Made by a program: the position numbers and the translations under genes
Assembly: GCA_003586115.2 (NCBI GenBank)
Contig: QVOM02000034.1
Coordinates: 14,065,267-14,129,266, forward strand
Length of the DNA: 64,000 nt
Origin: Salvator merianae
Taxonomy: Eukaryota > Chordata > Lepidosauria > Squamata > Teiidae
Direction: 5' to 3'
The notes under the pieces: generated by a model
Seen by the model: the letters and a program-made list of their open reading frames with translations, nothing else
What the model was told of the DNA's origin: nothing
Databases searched by the model: none
Shown: positions 1 to 9,990 of the stretch, in pieces
Layout: every line of letters starts with the position of its first letter
How positions within the stretch are numbered: the stretch's first letter is position 1

Positions 1-790
1 AGGGAACAGGAAATTTTAAAGTGCTTCTTATTTGACATGCCAAATTTCCTGCCGCTTCCAGCTTTCTGGTAACATCCCTTGCTCTATCAGTAATCCAGAG
101 CAAAACTTTATCAGTAATGCTACTTATTTAAGTAAACATAAAAATGCTTTTCATCTCCCTGCTTGGCAACTCAAGCAAGATCTGCGTGGTGTGTGTTATC
201 CCATACTGTGGAGGTCTGATCTTCGGCTGGATTGAGCAATCAGGCTCAAGATTGGAGAGGCAGCTGGCAGCTCATGCCAAGGTCCATCTGCAATAGGGAC
301 AGCTCAACCCAGCTGAACTTTGGGGGTTGGAAACTTTGAAAGTTGCCAGCTGGGGCTTTTTTAGCTGGGCACCCAGAAGCAGCACACTTCTGGCACCATT
401 TTTGGAAGCCTGGGAAAATGGTGCTGGATTTCTTCTATCCAGCAGACCAGCCCTGGTAAGCACTGGTCTGTTCTACTGCTGGAAATACTTCAGAGACCAC
501 TTTCTCCTGGAGTGGGCTACAGCACCATTTTCATGCCATAGCCTGATACTCACAGGGTCTATGCAGACCATAAACTGATTTACAATGTGGACACGTGTTC
601 CTTGGGTGCTACTGGCATAGATTAGCAGCCCTGTGCAGTTGTAGCTTCCATCCCTCTTAAATTAGCTTCAATCCGTTACTGCATTTACTATGGTATAGTA
701 ATCCAGTGCGAGGCCTAGCTTACTTTAGGGTCTCTTTCTTCCACTTTCTGATGCAGACTAGTATCCACTCATCTGCCTAGACTTGGATAC
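1..790. other. anonymous non-coding DNA
   Basis: No gene, RNA or recognisable transposon is supported here. The open frames are short (under 90 codons), overlap on both strands and show no motif. The right part (about 690-790) contains a phrase also seen around 16980-17100 (a lead-in ending in TTGGATAC followed by a GCAGAC or GTAGAC word), so it may belong to the same old repeat family that flanks the foldback element at 799. Confidence 0.5.
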
Positions 791-805
791 TTGCAGACTA
801 GGGAT

Positions 806-825
806 GTGCACGAAGCTTCGTGCAC
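806..825. repeat. perfect 20-bp palindrome in the transposon end
   Basis: GTGCACGAAGCTTCGTGCAC equals its own reverse complement. It begins inside the terminal repeat of foldback copy 1, so each end of the element could form a small cruciform or be a dimeric protein site. The same start is seen in shortened form at the left of copy 3 and the right of copy 2. Confidence 0.9.
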
Positions 826-1046
826 TTCGAATTTCACGCGAAGATGGCGTTTCCGCCATCTTCACGTGAAATGCGAAGACAAAAGGGGCTTGCGAATGCG
901 AATGGTGAAGATCCTGGCGACCTTCAAGACCTTCGCCATTTGCCGCGAGCTCCCTCTTTTTGGCCGCGAGAAGCTCCTGCATTGGAGCATAGAAGCTTCA
1001 CGCAGCCTAAAAGAGGGAGAACGATCAGAAACGTCAGAAAATCAAT

Positions 1047-1124
1047 GCTGAATCCGATCGCTAAAGTAGTGCTGCCTCTGTGACAGGCAGCACTTAACTT
1101 TAGCAATCAGATTCGGCATTGATT
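1047..1124. repeat. large imperfect hairpin inside copy 1
   Basis: The left arm runs from TGAATCCGATCGCTAAAG through AGTGCTGCCT and the right arm is its near reverse complement (AGGCAGCACTTAACTTTAGC then AATCAGATTCGGCA). The loop is about 7 bases (CTGTGAC). It is one of the consecutive hairpins that make up the body of this element. Confidence 0.8.
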
Positions 1125-1350
1125 TTTCTCCGTTTCCGATCGCTGTCTCTCATTCCCCCAGTCTGTCAGCCTGTCAGCCTGCACACTGACAGACTAAGGG
1201 GGGAATGAGAGAACGTTGCGTGATCGGAAACGGAGAAATCAAGGCGAAGGGAAGACCTTCGCCTTGATTTCTTTCCAATCACGCTCTCTCTTATTCCCCC
1301 TAGTCTATCAGTGTGCGCGCGCAACTGACAGGCTAGGGGGAATGAGAGAG

Positions 1351-1439
1351 CGATCGGAAACGGAGACAAATCAAGGCGAAGGGAAGACCTTCGTGGCGAA
1401 GGTCTTCCCTTCACCTTGATTTGTCTCCGTTTCCGATCG
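1351..1439. repeat. 89-bp near-perfect hairpin (43-bp arms, 3-base loop)
   Basis: The left arm is 1351-1393, the loop is TGG at 1394-1396 and the right arm is 1397-1439. The arms pair at 42 of 43 positions (one C/T difference). It begins and ends with the palindromic word CGATCG. A transcript would fold into a pre-miRNA-sized hairpin, but there is no evidence that it is processed. Confidence 0.9.
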
Positions 1440-1577
1440 GTCGGTCGCTGCGAAGATTTTTGCCGCGAAAATGAAAGGCTCCCTTTTTGAGCCTCTCATT
1501 TTCGTGCGAAAACGAAGCTGCCTTGCTTCGCAGCACTGCGAAGCGAAGGGGGGGAAGTGCCTTCGTGCACACCCCTA

Positions 1578-1860
1578 TTGCAGACCTGTTCTACTGACAG
1601 AACAAGGAGGCACGCAAAAGGGCGCATGCCTTCTTGTTTCAATTTAGCAGGAACCCATTTTGGTGGTGAACCAAATTGTCCTGCCAAAATGGGTTCCCCA
1701 AGGGCTCTGAGGCCAGGAACTTTAGTTCTTGACTGTCACAGGCCTCACAGCAAGCTCATGCAAGCTTCAAAGCAGCATGGGGCAATACTGGGGCAATCCC
1801 AGAACAGCTGTCTGAAGAATGGATAGCCTTTTCTGGGACAGCTGGACCACACCAGCAGGG
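1578..1860 (-). repeat. old dispersed repeat, 'CCCATTTT' family
   Basis: Contains inverted words around GAACCCATTTTGGTGG and CCAAAATGGGTTCCCC plus a phrase GCTCATGCAAGCTT that recurs at about 51625. Relatives with the same word order are near 17180, 22120, 42545, 51500 and 61015. The paired CCCATTT words suggest an old foldback DNA element. The left end of this copy has been separated from its flank by the hAT-like insertion. No coding capacity. Confidence 0.45.
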
Positions 1861-2975
1861 AATTGTTGCTGTAGAAATGTGTCCCTGCAAATGTGGAAAC
1901 GACTTTTGTTTAAAAATTAGATTCTGCCAAACTGTTCTACTCATGTTGCTTGTGATATTTGATGGCATTAAAGAGCTTCCTGGGAGCATGCACTTTCAAG
2001 GTAAGGTTTACATTTACAACTGTCAGTCATACACAGAGGAACTTGTCAGATTCCAATTATTTAGAGTTCCCTCCCCAGAACGTGTGCATTTGGGAACACT
2101 TTGGCTACAATTCCAGCCACTCACCTGCTCTACAGAAGCAAAGCAACACTTAGGCTGTGTTCACATGCAGTTATAAACAAGCAATCAAGCAAGCAAACAA
2201 ACAAACCTCAAAGGCAGTTCAGAGATAGCACTGTCACATGTATGTGCATCTCACATTACAAGCCAGGAAACGCTCTTCCAAAGCATATTAAATGAGGACT
2301 GGATTTGGGATGGGAACACAAGTGCCATGTATGCTTAAGCTATCTTTTTTTTTAACTGTGTGAGAAGGTAGATTTAGAATGATGGCAGTGATGCTGGGCA
2401 ATGGCCTTAGCATTATTGGCTATTTTACAGTATTGGATGAGATCATCTCTCATACTTCATACAAAATGATAATAATGTAAGGATCATATTCCATGGAGAT
2501 TCTTAAAAAATCAAGAGGACAATGAAAGTCTGTCAAATTTGCATCTAAGGGTTTTGACCAGGTCGCTTACTTGCATGCCATGGTGGTAAATGCATGCTTT
2601 CTTCATGTTTGTTTATGTTTGGGTGGATTTTATTGTTTTATTTATTAGTTTTTAGCAGCATCCATTGTTCACTTAAGTGACTTGGTGTCTGTTTGCTTAT
2701 GACTGTTATCTGTGGAACTGCCAGGGTAGTGAAGGAGGACAGAAGCTTTGATTGGAAGCCCATATTTGATCAAAATAGATCAAAATACAATTTGGAATCA
2801 TCAAAGGAAGGTTTACAGTTGGAGCCTCATCCTTTCTTCATTGTATTCACAGAAGTGAGCCACTATGAGCTTCTTACAAGTTTCCTGTAAATGCCTTATG
2901 ATATAGCATTTCCTGCAGTCTTTACTGAGTGTTAGGAATAAGTAGAAGCAATACAACATTTTGTGTATTTGGGAT
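1861..2975. other. anonymous AT-rich DNA
   Basis: No feature supported. Frames are short and unremarkable. Sequence is mostly single-copy in appearance within this window. Confidence 0.4.
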
Positions 2976-3035
2976 GAAGGAAGGAAGGAAGGAAGGAAGG
3001 AAGGAAGGAAGGAAGGAAGGAAGGAAGGAAGGAAG
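2976..3035. repeat. (GGAA)n microsatellite, 60 bp
   Basis: Uninterrupted GGAA/GAAG tetranucleotide repeat of about 15 units. A second tract of the same motif lies at 23757. Confidence 0.97.
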
Positions 3036-3675
3036 ATGTTTTATTATTTTTCTACCTGCAGACTTGGGGCAAATATTCTGTCCCTGACATAGGCAGAAAT
3101 ACTTACGTTTATTTGAATGGCTCTGTCCACATTTTAATTATACAAAGACCTGTTCTCTTAAAACCTGTCCTGTCAGGTAATGAAGATATACCTTTAAAAA
3201 TAATGATACCGATTCAGTTGCTGAACTATGCTAAACAGCAGTAGTAAAAATGCTGTTAATGTTTATTCTCCCAAATGTGGTTTTTATGTGATCTTTCTAG
3301 CATAAATAAAATATGATCAGATTTTCCTTTTCACTGAAGCTATTTATCTAGTTTGACCTTTATGAGTTAGATAATCACGTCCTTGCTGTGATATCTGTTG
3401 CAGCAGCAAAACAACTGGTGCATATCAATCCAGGTCCAGATATGCAAAAATTAGTATCAAGAGTCCATTGATGTCACCTGACTTGACAGCTCTGAAACAA
3501 GTAACACAGTAGGAAATGGAGATATGTAAACTCCTGGAAGCAATCTGGCAAGGGAAAAAAAAATCAGATGATATACACAGGGTAACCTGGAATGCAGTTG
3601 TACAATTAATTACAAACCACCTTCCTAAAAATTGCTGCATGCAAGATTACTCAGCAAACAAATCTATTGAGTTTT
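3036..3675. other. anonymous AT-rich DNA
   Basis: Nothing recognised. No open frame above 75 codons and no terminal repeats. Confidence 0.4.
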
Positions 3676-3892
3676 GGATGTGACAGCCCTTTAAATATTT
3701 GTAAACCATCATTATTTCATTCCTGTCTTCTGCAAACTAAATGTGTCCATATCTTTCTTCTTGATTTCCCAGCATCTTACCATTTTTGCAGTTATCCTCT
3801 ACATCCACTCCAGGTTCTCAACATTCTTTTAAAAACATACTTCTCAGAACTGGACACAATATTCCAGGTGTGGTCTACAGAATACAAAGGCA
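3676..3892 (-). mobile_element. degraded CR1/L3-type LINE 3' fragment
   Basis: Read on the minus strand this matches the C-terminal reverse-transcriptase region of CR1. The plus-strand phrase AACTGGACACAATATTCCAG parallels ACTGGACACAATACTCCAGA in the better preserved copy at about 45200. The reading frame is broken, so this is an old relic. Confidence 0.6.
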
Positions 3893-4599
3893 CTTAACAT
3901 GTTCTTGGGCCTCCATTAACAGCAGTCACATGTTGTCTCCAAAGTGGAAGTGTGTCCTGGCTGCTGCAGTGTGGTGCACACACCCACTTTCCATTTGCAC
4001 AGCCAGTGGACACACTGGCACAAGACTATCATCATGGAGTTGTGCAAATAATTCTAAATTTGCATTGCTTTTTTAGAAACTACATTATACTGCAGCCAGT
4101 GTTCAATTGTTAGCCACTAGATCCTTCTAACATAGACTGTCACTAAGCTTGGTTTCCTTTTTTGGAAGCAATCTAAACTCTGCACATTTCCGTGATCTAT
4201 ATAATGCTTTATATTTAAAGCATGGAAGATGACTGATCAAACATTGATATCAAAACTGGTAACTTAGATGGGCTTAGAGGATGAGCATTAAAACTTCATT
4301 TGCCTTAGGGGGAAAGCTTAAAAACAGCAAACTAGGCCTACAAGTGGGCATGCAAAATCTAATCAAACATGCTTATTAAGGACAGGATAGAATTGTGATG
4401 ACTGGCCACTTGCAAAGCAAATCTGAAGAAGTCAAGAGACAGAGAAAATGCCCCCAAATATTCATGTTTTAGCTTGAAGACAAGATTTCCAGTACTCCCA
4501 TTAAGGTGTATTTCTTGTCAGTTTTGCAGTATCTGTTGGTGCTTTTGCTCTAGTTCCATATACCAACAGCTATGCTGTGATTGTTGCTCTGGCTGCTTT
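3893..4599. other. anonymous DNA
   Basis: No feature supported. A stretch around 3940-4060 has words resembling the GGGCC-end MITE family (AAGTGTGTCC, TTTGCACAGCC) but no ends can be drawn. Confidence 0.35.
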
Positions 4600-5040
4600 G
4601 ATGGTCTGATTACACTCTGCACTAGTGAGCATCCAAGACACTCACTAGCAAAGTGCTTCCACATTTCGTGGAGGCGTTTGTGACTGGAAGCAGCATTTTA
4701 CTGCTCCTGATGACTACAAGCAGTGGAGTGCAAATTAGCGCTCCACAGCTTTACTGAGACCTGATACTCAGCTCCTGGTAAAGTGCATTTGCACCCATTT
4801 CCAGGTGTGAATGCATGACTGTGCTGTGCTGGACAACTGCACCTGTGTGATTGCATGATTCCACCTGCGTGTGGTGTGGCGCCACCGGTTGCCATAGCAG
4901 TGGCCAGATGTTTCCTGGCTGCTGTTATGGTGAGGATTGACGAGGATACCACCATTTGCCTCACAGTGTCAGCGCTGCATGGCCAATACCACCATGGAAT
5001 ATTCGCAGTTGAACATTTCATGGTGGTGTGAAAACACCCA
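4600..5040. mobile_element. GGGCC-end MITE family, copy A
   Basis: Carries the family's diagnostic order: a CACTAGTGAGCATCC/CACTCACTAG hairpin, then TGCTCCTG, GCATTTGCACCC, AGGTGTGAATGCATG, GGTTGCCATAGCAGTGGCC and TTCCTGGCTGCTGTTATGGT, ending near GTGTGAAAACACCC. Family copies recur at 23991, 24602, 30291, 32220, 38195, 39876, 40620, 58727, 59254 and 60430. No ORF; non-autonomous DNA transposon by inference. Confidence 0.6.
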
Positions 5041-5269
5041 GAGACTCTGGCAGTAGAAGGTGTTTGTGCCTTGCAGAACTTGTCCCAAGGCAGTTGGGAA
5101 CCATTTTAACATCTGCTAGCTCTGAAGGCCTTTATAGGCTTGCTGCTTGAAGTGTTAGATCTGTACCAGTGGGGTCACCACTTGAATAAATGATGGCAAG
5201 GACCACTCCCTTTTAATCTAGGAACACAGGGAGCTGTCAGCAGGCTGGAGTAGGTGGTTGGAGTTTTTA

Positions 5270-5270
<1 letters not shown>
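5041..5270. other. spacer before TTC tract
   Basis: No feature recognised. Confidence 0.3.
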
Positions 5271-5300
<30 letters not shown>

Positions 5301-5419
5301 CTTCTTCTTCTTCTTCTTCTTCTTCTTCTTCTTCTTCTTCTTCTTCTTCTTCTTCTTCTTCTTCTTCTTCTTCTTCTTCTTCTTCTTCTTCTTCTTCTTC
5401 TTCTTCTTCTTCTTCTTCT
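5271..5419. repeat. (TTC)n microsatellite, 149 bp
   Basis: About 50 uninterrupted TTC triplets. It generates artificial poly-Phe and poly-Ser frames that are not genes. Pure purine/pyrimidine mirror repeats of this length can form triplex DNA and are length-unstable. Confidence 0.98.
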
Positions 5420-5699
5420 GTTATTTACAGTGTCTGTATTATGGAGTGACCTGTGTGTTTCCTGTCTCTGCCTCCCCTCTCACAAAATATAGCATTACTA
5501 GAGCTTTCCCACTAATGAGCTTTCCCTTGCTTAATTCATCTAGAGAAGGTAGGGCATTGAGTTCTTCCAAGTCAGGCAGCATGGTATTCTCCTGTGAATA
5601 GGGATTGTGATAACATTTAGCCCATCTCTATTTGTTTGACCTTAATCAGTAATGATCACAACTGTAGATGACTTCAATGATATAGTTCCCCCCCCCCTT

Positions 5700-6060
5700 G
5701 GGATTGGTTGAAGAGCCTTCTGACTCCTGTCTTGCATGCCTCAAGCATTGCCACAATCAACTGGCAGTTGGATATTCTGAAACAGCTTCATCCAGTAGCC
5801 ATTGATACAGCCTCTTGCAATCCATTTGGTGACATTTTGAGTTTTCCTAAGTGCAGTTAGGATTACCACTTATGAATTCCTCTTATAATCAGCTAAAAAT
5901 GTCCACTTGTCCCCAATGAAAGGTCCAAACCAATCTGGATTGTGTACCTCCCTTTTGCCATAAGCATCCATGGCTGAATGGTAGATCACATCACGGATGT
6001 ATTCCAGCTCTAATGTTTTTATTGAGAAAATTCTGGAGAGCTTTCTAAATAGAATTGGCA
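5700..6060 (-). pseudogene. LINE ORF2 linker fragment between endonuclease and RT
   Basis: The minus-strand translation includes DVIYHSAMDAYGKREVHNPD followed by WFGPF and LADYKRN, and further downstream YWMKLFQNIQ. This resembles the region between endonuclease and reverse transcriptase of vertebrate non-LTR retrotransposons, where an ATG-FGK-x-NPDWF-type block is followed by an NYW-LxxxIQ block. The frame breaks several times. It continues the endonuclease fragment at 6100-6420 in the same orientation. The family is not assigned; it differs from the CR1 at 44.7 kb. Confidence 0.55.
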
Positions 6061-6099
6061 AAATGTTTATGCAAATAAGATCCCACTATTTTAGCAGTG

Positions 6100-6420
6100 T
6101 TAATGCAAGCATGACTTTTCAGCTTAGAGCGATGAATTCATTTAAGCTGAAGCATACTTTGCTGCTAACCAAAGAGTGCTTGCTGCCACGGTGCACACTG
6201 TGATAACTGTGGGTAATGAGGACAAAGCTCAAGGACCCTCTTTTTGTGATGATGAGGCTCACCTGGTCCCAATAACCATACCTGGGATGCATCCGTGACC
6301 TCAGGCCAGAGCCCGGTGGCAAAGAATGAATTTGTAACAGTAAGACTGTGATATGAGCAAACCTCCAGCAGTATCTGGCCATTTTCATCCATTTTTCCTA
6401 TGCCAGCGTGACCAGTACAG
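6100..6420 (-). pseudogene. LINE endonuclease C-terminal fragment
   Basis: The minus-strand frames contain NGQILLEVC and NSFFATG, then WDQVSLIITKRGSLSFVL and KHSLVSSK, which follow the order of the apurinic-like endonuclease C-terminus (a DLI block, then an SYHSxxxxxDHSLV block). The catalytic Asp-His of the last block is replaced (KHS), and a frameshift lies between the first two and last two motifs, so this is a dead copy. It is contiguous with the linker fragment at 5700-6060. Confidence 0.6.
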
Positions 6421-6429
6421 ACAGGCCAT

Positions 6430-8590
6430 GAACTGTGGTCTGATCCAGCTCACTCACTGAAATCCTCAAGTAAGAACAGAAGCTCAGAAGATGAGAATAC
6501 TCTTGATGACAGACTCAAAATCTGAATAAAATTGATGTTGTCTTCCTGCAAAAATGCTGAGAGTTGAAGCACAGATGCTTAAGAAGTTTGTGGGGCCTGA
6601 AAGGGTTAAAAGGGAAAGGATGCAGTCTGGACCTACAAGCAGTGGTTCTATCACAGATGCAGTGAGTCCTTACAACAAAGCAGCTCTGTGCACTTGCTGT
6701 CTTTTTGGCAACATCCCCTTACAAAAGAAAGTGCAATCCCATTCTCTAATTTTGCCATCTGACAGAGAGCTGGTCTTTTGCAATGCTGTAACGTCAATGT
6801 TCAGTCTCTTAAGTTTGTGGTAAATTGCAGCAGATTTCTTAAGTATCATCAATCTGGAGTAGACCACTTGAAAGGCTAGGGCGCAAGGTCCTGACATTCT
6901 AGCTACCTAAGTGTAAAAACTGGAAAACTCATCTTGTTTTTCTGAGGTTAGCCTGGTGCAGAATGTTCAGTCACTTTGTCAGTGCTGTCCTCTGAGCTCT
7001 GCACACCCAATGGAGCAGGCAAACTGTTGTGTGTCAGCACCTTTTCAGCTGGTTCTGCTTAGAACTAAGGATGCAGAACTGACCAGTGTTGCGGAACTGA
7101 CACAATGTTCTCTCCCACAATTTGAGATAATCCAGAGTGCCCACATCCTTTGCCGTACAGTGTGGACTTAGCACTTGTAACTGGCACCTCTCATATTGTT
7201 TTGTTATGGTACGCAACAGCAACTCTGGAGTGTTTTATCTAGGTCCAAGAGCCTGAGCAAGAAGGAAAGGAAATTCTGAGTTGTCCAGGCATATGGTTTT
7301 CCCTCTTGGTGGGATCCATATTTGGCACCAGATTGGCTGCAGGAGCTAGCAGAAGGATGACACATGGGCAATCCAACTACCTTTGGGATTAACTCCAGAT
7401 TTCCTGTTTGGGCTTAGTCCCCTAACCTTTTCATTTCACAGGGCACTCACATTTGCCCATTCCTGGCCACGAGAGGCGGCCAAACCTCTTTTGAGATCCT
7501 TGGAATGTAGTCCAGGGCTTCTTGGTACTCAGTTTATATCTATTGTTGCATGCAGAAAAAGCTATGTACTGACAAGAGAGACATACACACTGTGCTTTGA
7601 AGTAGCACTGCTATCCAGTGGTGAAGTCTAAAAGCAAAAAGTGACAGTCAAATAGATACTTGGCTAGTATACTAGATGTGTCACACAGATCTCAACAAGC
7701 ACTTATCAAAACCATAACATTATACAGAGAAATAGGTGATGCTGTGTATAGAAATTAAATGAAAGTAGATCCCAGCTATCTTCCCACAGCAACAAGTATT
7801 TCCCATTCTTTCTGCAAAAGCTTTTCACTTTTTTGACATGCAGGAAAATAAACAACCATAAACAGCACATAAAACAGTGCTGCAAGGCTCTTTCAAAGTA
7901 CCTGAAACTTGTAACCAACCCAAACATTTTTATCAGCTCCATAAGGATACACAGACAAATAATAAAGCCATGATTCACTAGCCAATCCAAATCTGAATGA
8001 CACCAGTTTCAAAAACAAATAGGCCAATCAAAACAACATTGATGCAGCCCTAGAGCTATAAATTTTTGCTCTGTCACTGCTTAAGAGCTTCAAAGCACTG
8101 CATATTGTCTGACTGCCTCTGCTGGAGAACACAGCAGATGAACGGAATAAATACTAAAGAGCAACTTCTCTTCAGAGGAAGCTGTAACTTCAAGACATTT
8201 CTCCCTTCTCTGAAGTTGTGTCATTGTGACTTTGCTCCATGTGCTACATAATGGTAGATGGAATGTGCTCATGTCAGAATTGAATGGAATCTTTCACTGT
8301 AGCATTGAAATAAGAGAAACCCCCCCCCCCAGCTTCATACAAACAGAAGGAAAACGAAGGAGGCACTTAGATAATGCCAGAACTTTCCCATATCTCATAT
8401 TTGTGCTTCAGCAGTTGGGCTAGATAGTAAATTTTATTTTATGTGGTGGTGTTTGTCTTGCAGAATTAGTCCAATTATACTATCAAATATTAAGCAGAAT
8501 GTGGAAGCCTCATGGAGTTCAGACAAAGATCATGTCTCCACAGTAAGGGTGTGGGGAAGGTACCTCAACAGAAGGGCCCATTCTCAAGGT
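6430..8590. other. anonymous DNA
   Basis: No gene or transposon recognised in about 2.1 kb. All open frames are below 95 codons and lack motifs. Only a 10-base C run at about 8321 stands out. Confidence 0.4.
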
Positions 8591-8592
8591 AA

Positions 8593-9066
8593 ATGAGCTC
8601 TTCTGCATCTCCTTTTTGGTGCATGAAGATGTACGTTGATGGAACAAATGAGGTGTTTCTCCAAAGAGTGCAATGTCCTGCCCTTTCCCCTATGGTGCCT
8701 CATATGAGTGTCACACTCCTCAGGTCACATATCTTTTTGCTGGACTACAGCAATTTCATCCACTCTACTATTCAGGTTTCCCCTTTCAAGGCAGGGTATG
8801 GTACTGGCTTGTCTGTCCTGCTTCTGCTTTTGTTACCTACTGATGCTCCTTCCTCTCTGACCTTTGGGCTGAATCTTCTCTCTTTTTTGGTGCAACTTGC
8901 CAAAGAGGTATATAAAATTCAGGCCAATCATACTCAGGGGATAGGGGAACCATTACTGTTGGGACTCTGTCTATCTTTCCAGCAAGCCTTTGAAGTCCCC
9001 TTCATTCTCAACAGCCCTTTTAAGGTTATTGAGCAAATTAATCCTGTTGCCTTTCACTCCTTCATT
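8593..9066 (+). pseudogene. Ty3/Gypsy integrase C-terminal region (decayed)
   Basis: A 164-codon frame is open here. Its second half follows the C-terminal integrase region of Ty3/Gypsy retrotransposons: NFIHSTIQVSPFKAGYG (the conserved N-x-x-x-H-S-S-T/I-x-x-x-P-F block), PTDAPSS, AKEVYKIQAN and finally PFKVIEQINPVAFHS, the conserved GPF-x-x-INPVA block that precedes the chromodomain. The catalytic DDE core lies upstream in the intact protein and is not seen. The start codon is only the first ATG of a fragment. A CR1 tail interrupts the frame immediately after the INPVAF block, and the chromodomain resumes at about 9380. The LNSPFKV stretch lacks the usual upstream Lys/Leu-Gly-Pro, so the copy is not functional. 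Confidence 0.75.
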
Positions 9067-9285
9067 AAGGGAGTAAATACAGGCTAGATATTAGAAAAAA
9101 AAACTTTCTCAGTAAGGGTGATCAGTTATTGGAACAGGTTGCCACCAGAGGTGGTAAGCTCTCCTTTGCTGGAGGTCTTCAAGGAGAGGTTGGACAGACA
9201 TCTGTCTGGGATGGTGTAGTGAATCCTGCATTGAGCAGGGACTCGATGACCCTGGAGGTTCCTTCCAACTCTATGATTCTATGAT
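9067..9285 (+). mobile_element. CR1 3' tail inserted in the Gypsy remnant
   Basis: Starts at AGGGAGTAAATACAGGC and carries the conserved CR1 end: TTGGAACAGGTTGCC, AGACATCTGTCTGGGATGGT, GTGAATCCTGCATTGAGCAG, CGATGACCCTGGAGGTTCC, then the 3' octamer repeat TATGATTC. It is a 5'-truncated copy closely related to the 3' end of the large CR1 at 44704. It separates the Gypsy integrase from its chromodomain, so it is the younger insertion. Confidence 0.92.
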
Positions 9286-9381
9286 TTGAAACATGAAGAT
9301 TCATCCTATTTTTCATTGTAATCTTCTGTGCGAAGACTAGGCACTCTTTGGTGACTCCTTGTCCTGTCCTATATTTGTCAT

Positions 9382-9600
9382 GGTGGACAAGTATGGACAT
9401 TTTGAAATATCTGACATCCTAGACTCTCGTTTCTGGCATGGGCATTTACAATACTTGGTTCATTGGACTGTCTACCTTGCCTCCAAACATTATTGCATTG
9501 ATGTAGCTGATGTTAGTGCTCACTGACTCCTCAAGGCTTTCCCTGATAAATCTGGTCCCTTTCTTTCTCTTGTTCTCTTGCTTGAGGGGGAAGGAGAGGA
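9382..9600 (+). pseudogene. Ty3/Gypsy chromodomain (one in-frame stop)
   Basis: A single frame reads VDKYGHFEISDILDSRF, then GHLQYLVHW and later IDVADVSAH, stop, LLKAFPDKSGP. This follows the chromodomain pattern in which an E-x-x-I-L-D-S-R strand is followed by an L-Q-Y-L-V-x-W strand, a D-V-x-x-A segment and an L-L-x-x-F helix. Aromatic-cage residues cannot be assigned with confidence. The in-frame TGA shows it is dead. In intact elements this domain tethers integrase to modified chromatin. Confidence 0.65.
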
Positions 9601-9619
9601 TCTGTTTGAGGAGAGATGG

Positions 9620-9990
9620 TATGAGGATGGCTGGCATGTTGCCATCTTTGTCAGTGCAAGCCGCACAACCTTCTCTGCTAGCTTACTTTATCAACCCTGA
9701 GTTCTCATGGTACAGGGAGATAGGGATGGCAGGTAAATACCTCTCTGGGTTGGAGCTTCAGAGGGAAGGAAGGATACTGGAGGGTTTAGCCAGAGGCCGG
9801 AGTATTAAATATGGATGGCTGCTGAAGTATACAAACTTCAATTGCAATTATACAGCATACCTTCTTTTAAATAAATCTCTATGTTGTTTCGCTGTAATGT
9901 TTGTCCTGCCTTTGTCCTGTCTGAACTGGTGTCCAGGGTGGTGGTCTTCACACCTTGTCACGCTCCACCTGGATGTGTTTTTCAACACAC
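9620..9990 (+). repeat. probable 3' LTR of the Gypsy remnant
   Basis: Follows the chromodomain region. Contains TTTTAAATAAATCT (polyadenylation signal at about 9869-9875) followed by a TGTTGTTTCGC stretch and a T/C-rich segment, as in the R-U5 part of an LTR. The second LTR is not in the window, so its limits and identity remain inferred. Confidence 0.35.

Larger units (their letters stand above)
799..1577 (+). mobile_element. non-autonomous hAT-like foldback element, copy 1 (779 bp)
   Basis: The element starts TAGGGATGTGCACGAA and ends with the inverted form TTCGTGCACACCCCTA, so it has roughly 16-bp terminal inverted repeats (one mismatch). The 8 bases TTGCAGAC stand directly before it (791-798) and directly after it (1578-1585), a perfect 8-bp target duplication. 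An 8-bp duplication and a TAGGG terminus fit the hAT superfamily (known terminal consensus YARNG). No transposase frame is present, so it would have to be mobilised in trans. The interior is a chain of hairpins, including 806-825, about 1047-1124 and 1351-1439. Its right-hand end module (about 1470-1577) matches the right end of copy 3 and, inverted, the left end of copy 2, while its left module differs. CpG is frequent, unlike the flanks, which suggests a young insertion or a GC-rich founder. Confidence 0.85.
8593..9990 (+). mobile_element. Ty3/Gypsy chromovirus-type retrotransposon, 3' remnant
   Basis: In order on the plus strand: integrase C-terminus (8593-9066), a CR1 insertion (9067-9285), chromodomain-like sequence (about 9382-9600) and a probable 3' LTR with an AATAAA signal near 9870. 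The order integrase-chromodomain-LTR is characteristic of chromoviruses. No gag, protease or RT is visible upstream, so it is 5'-truncated or beyond recognition. The right edge is approximate. Confidence 0.65.

Noticed and set aside
5254..5601. 115-codon poly-Phe / 63-codon poly-Ser frames
   Set aside because: Translation of the TTC microsatellite; no coding signal.
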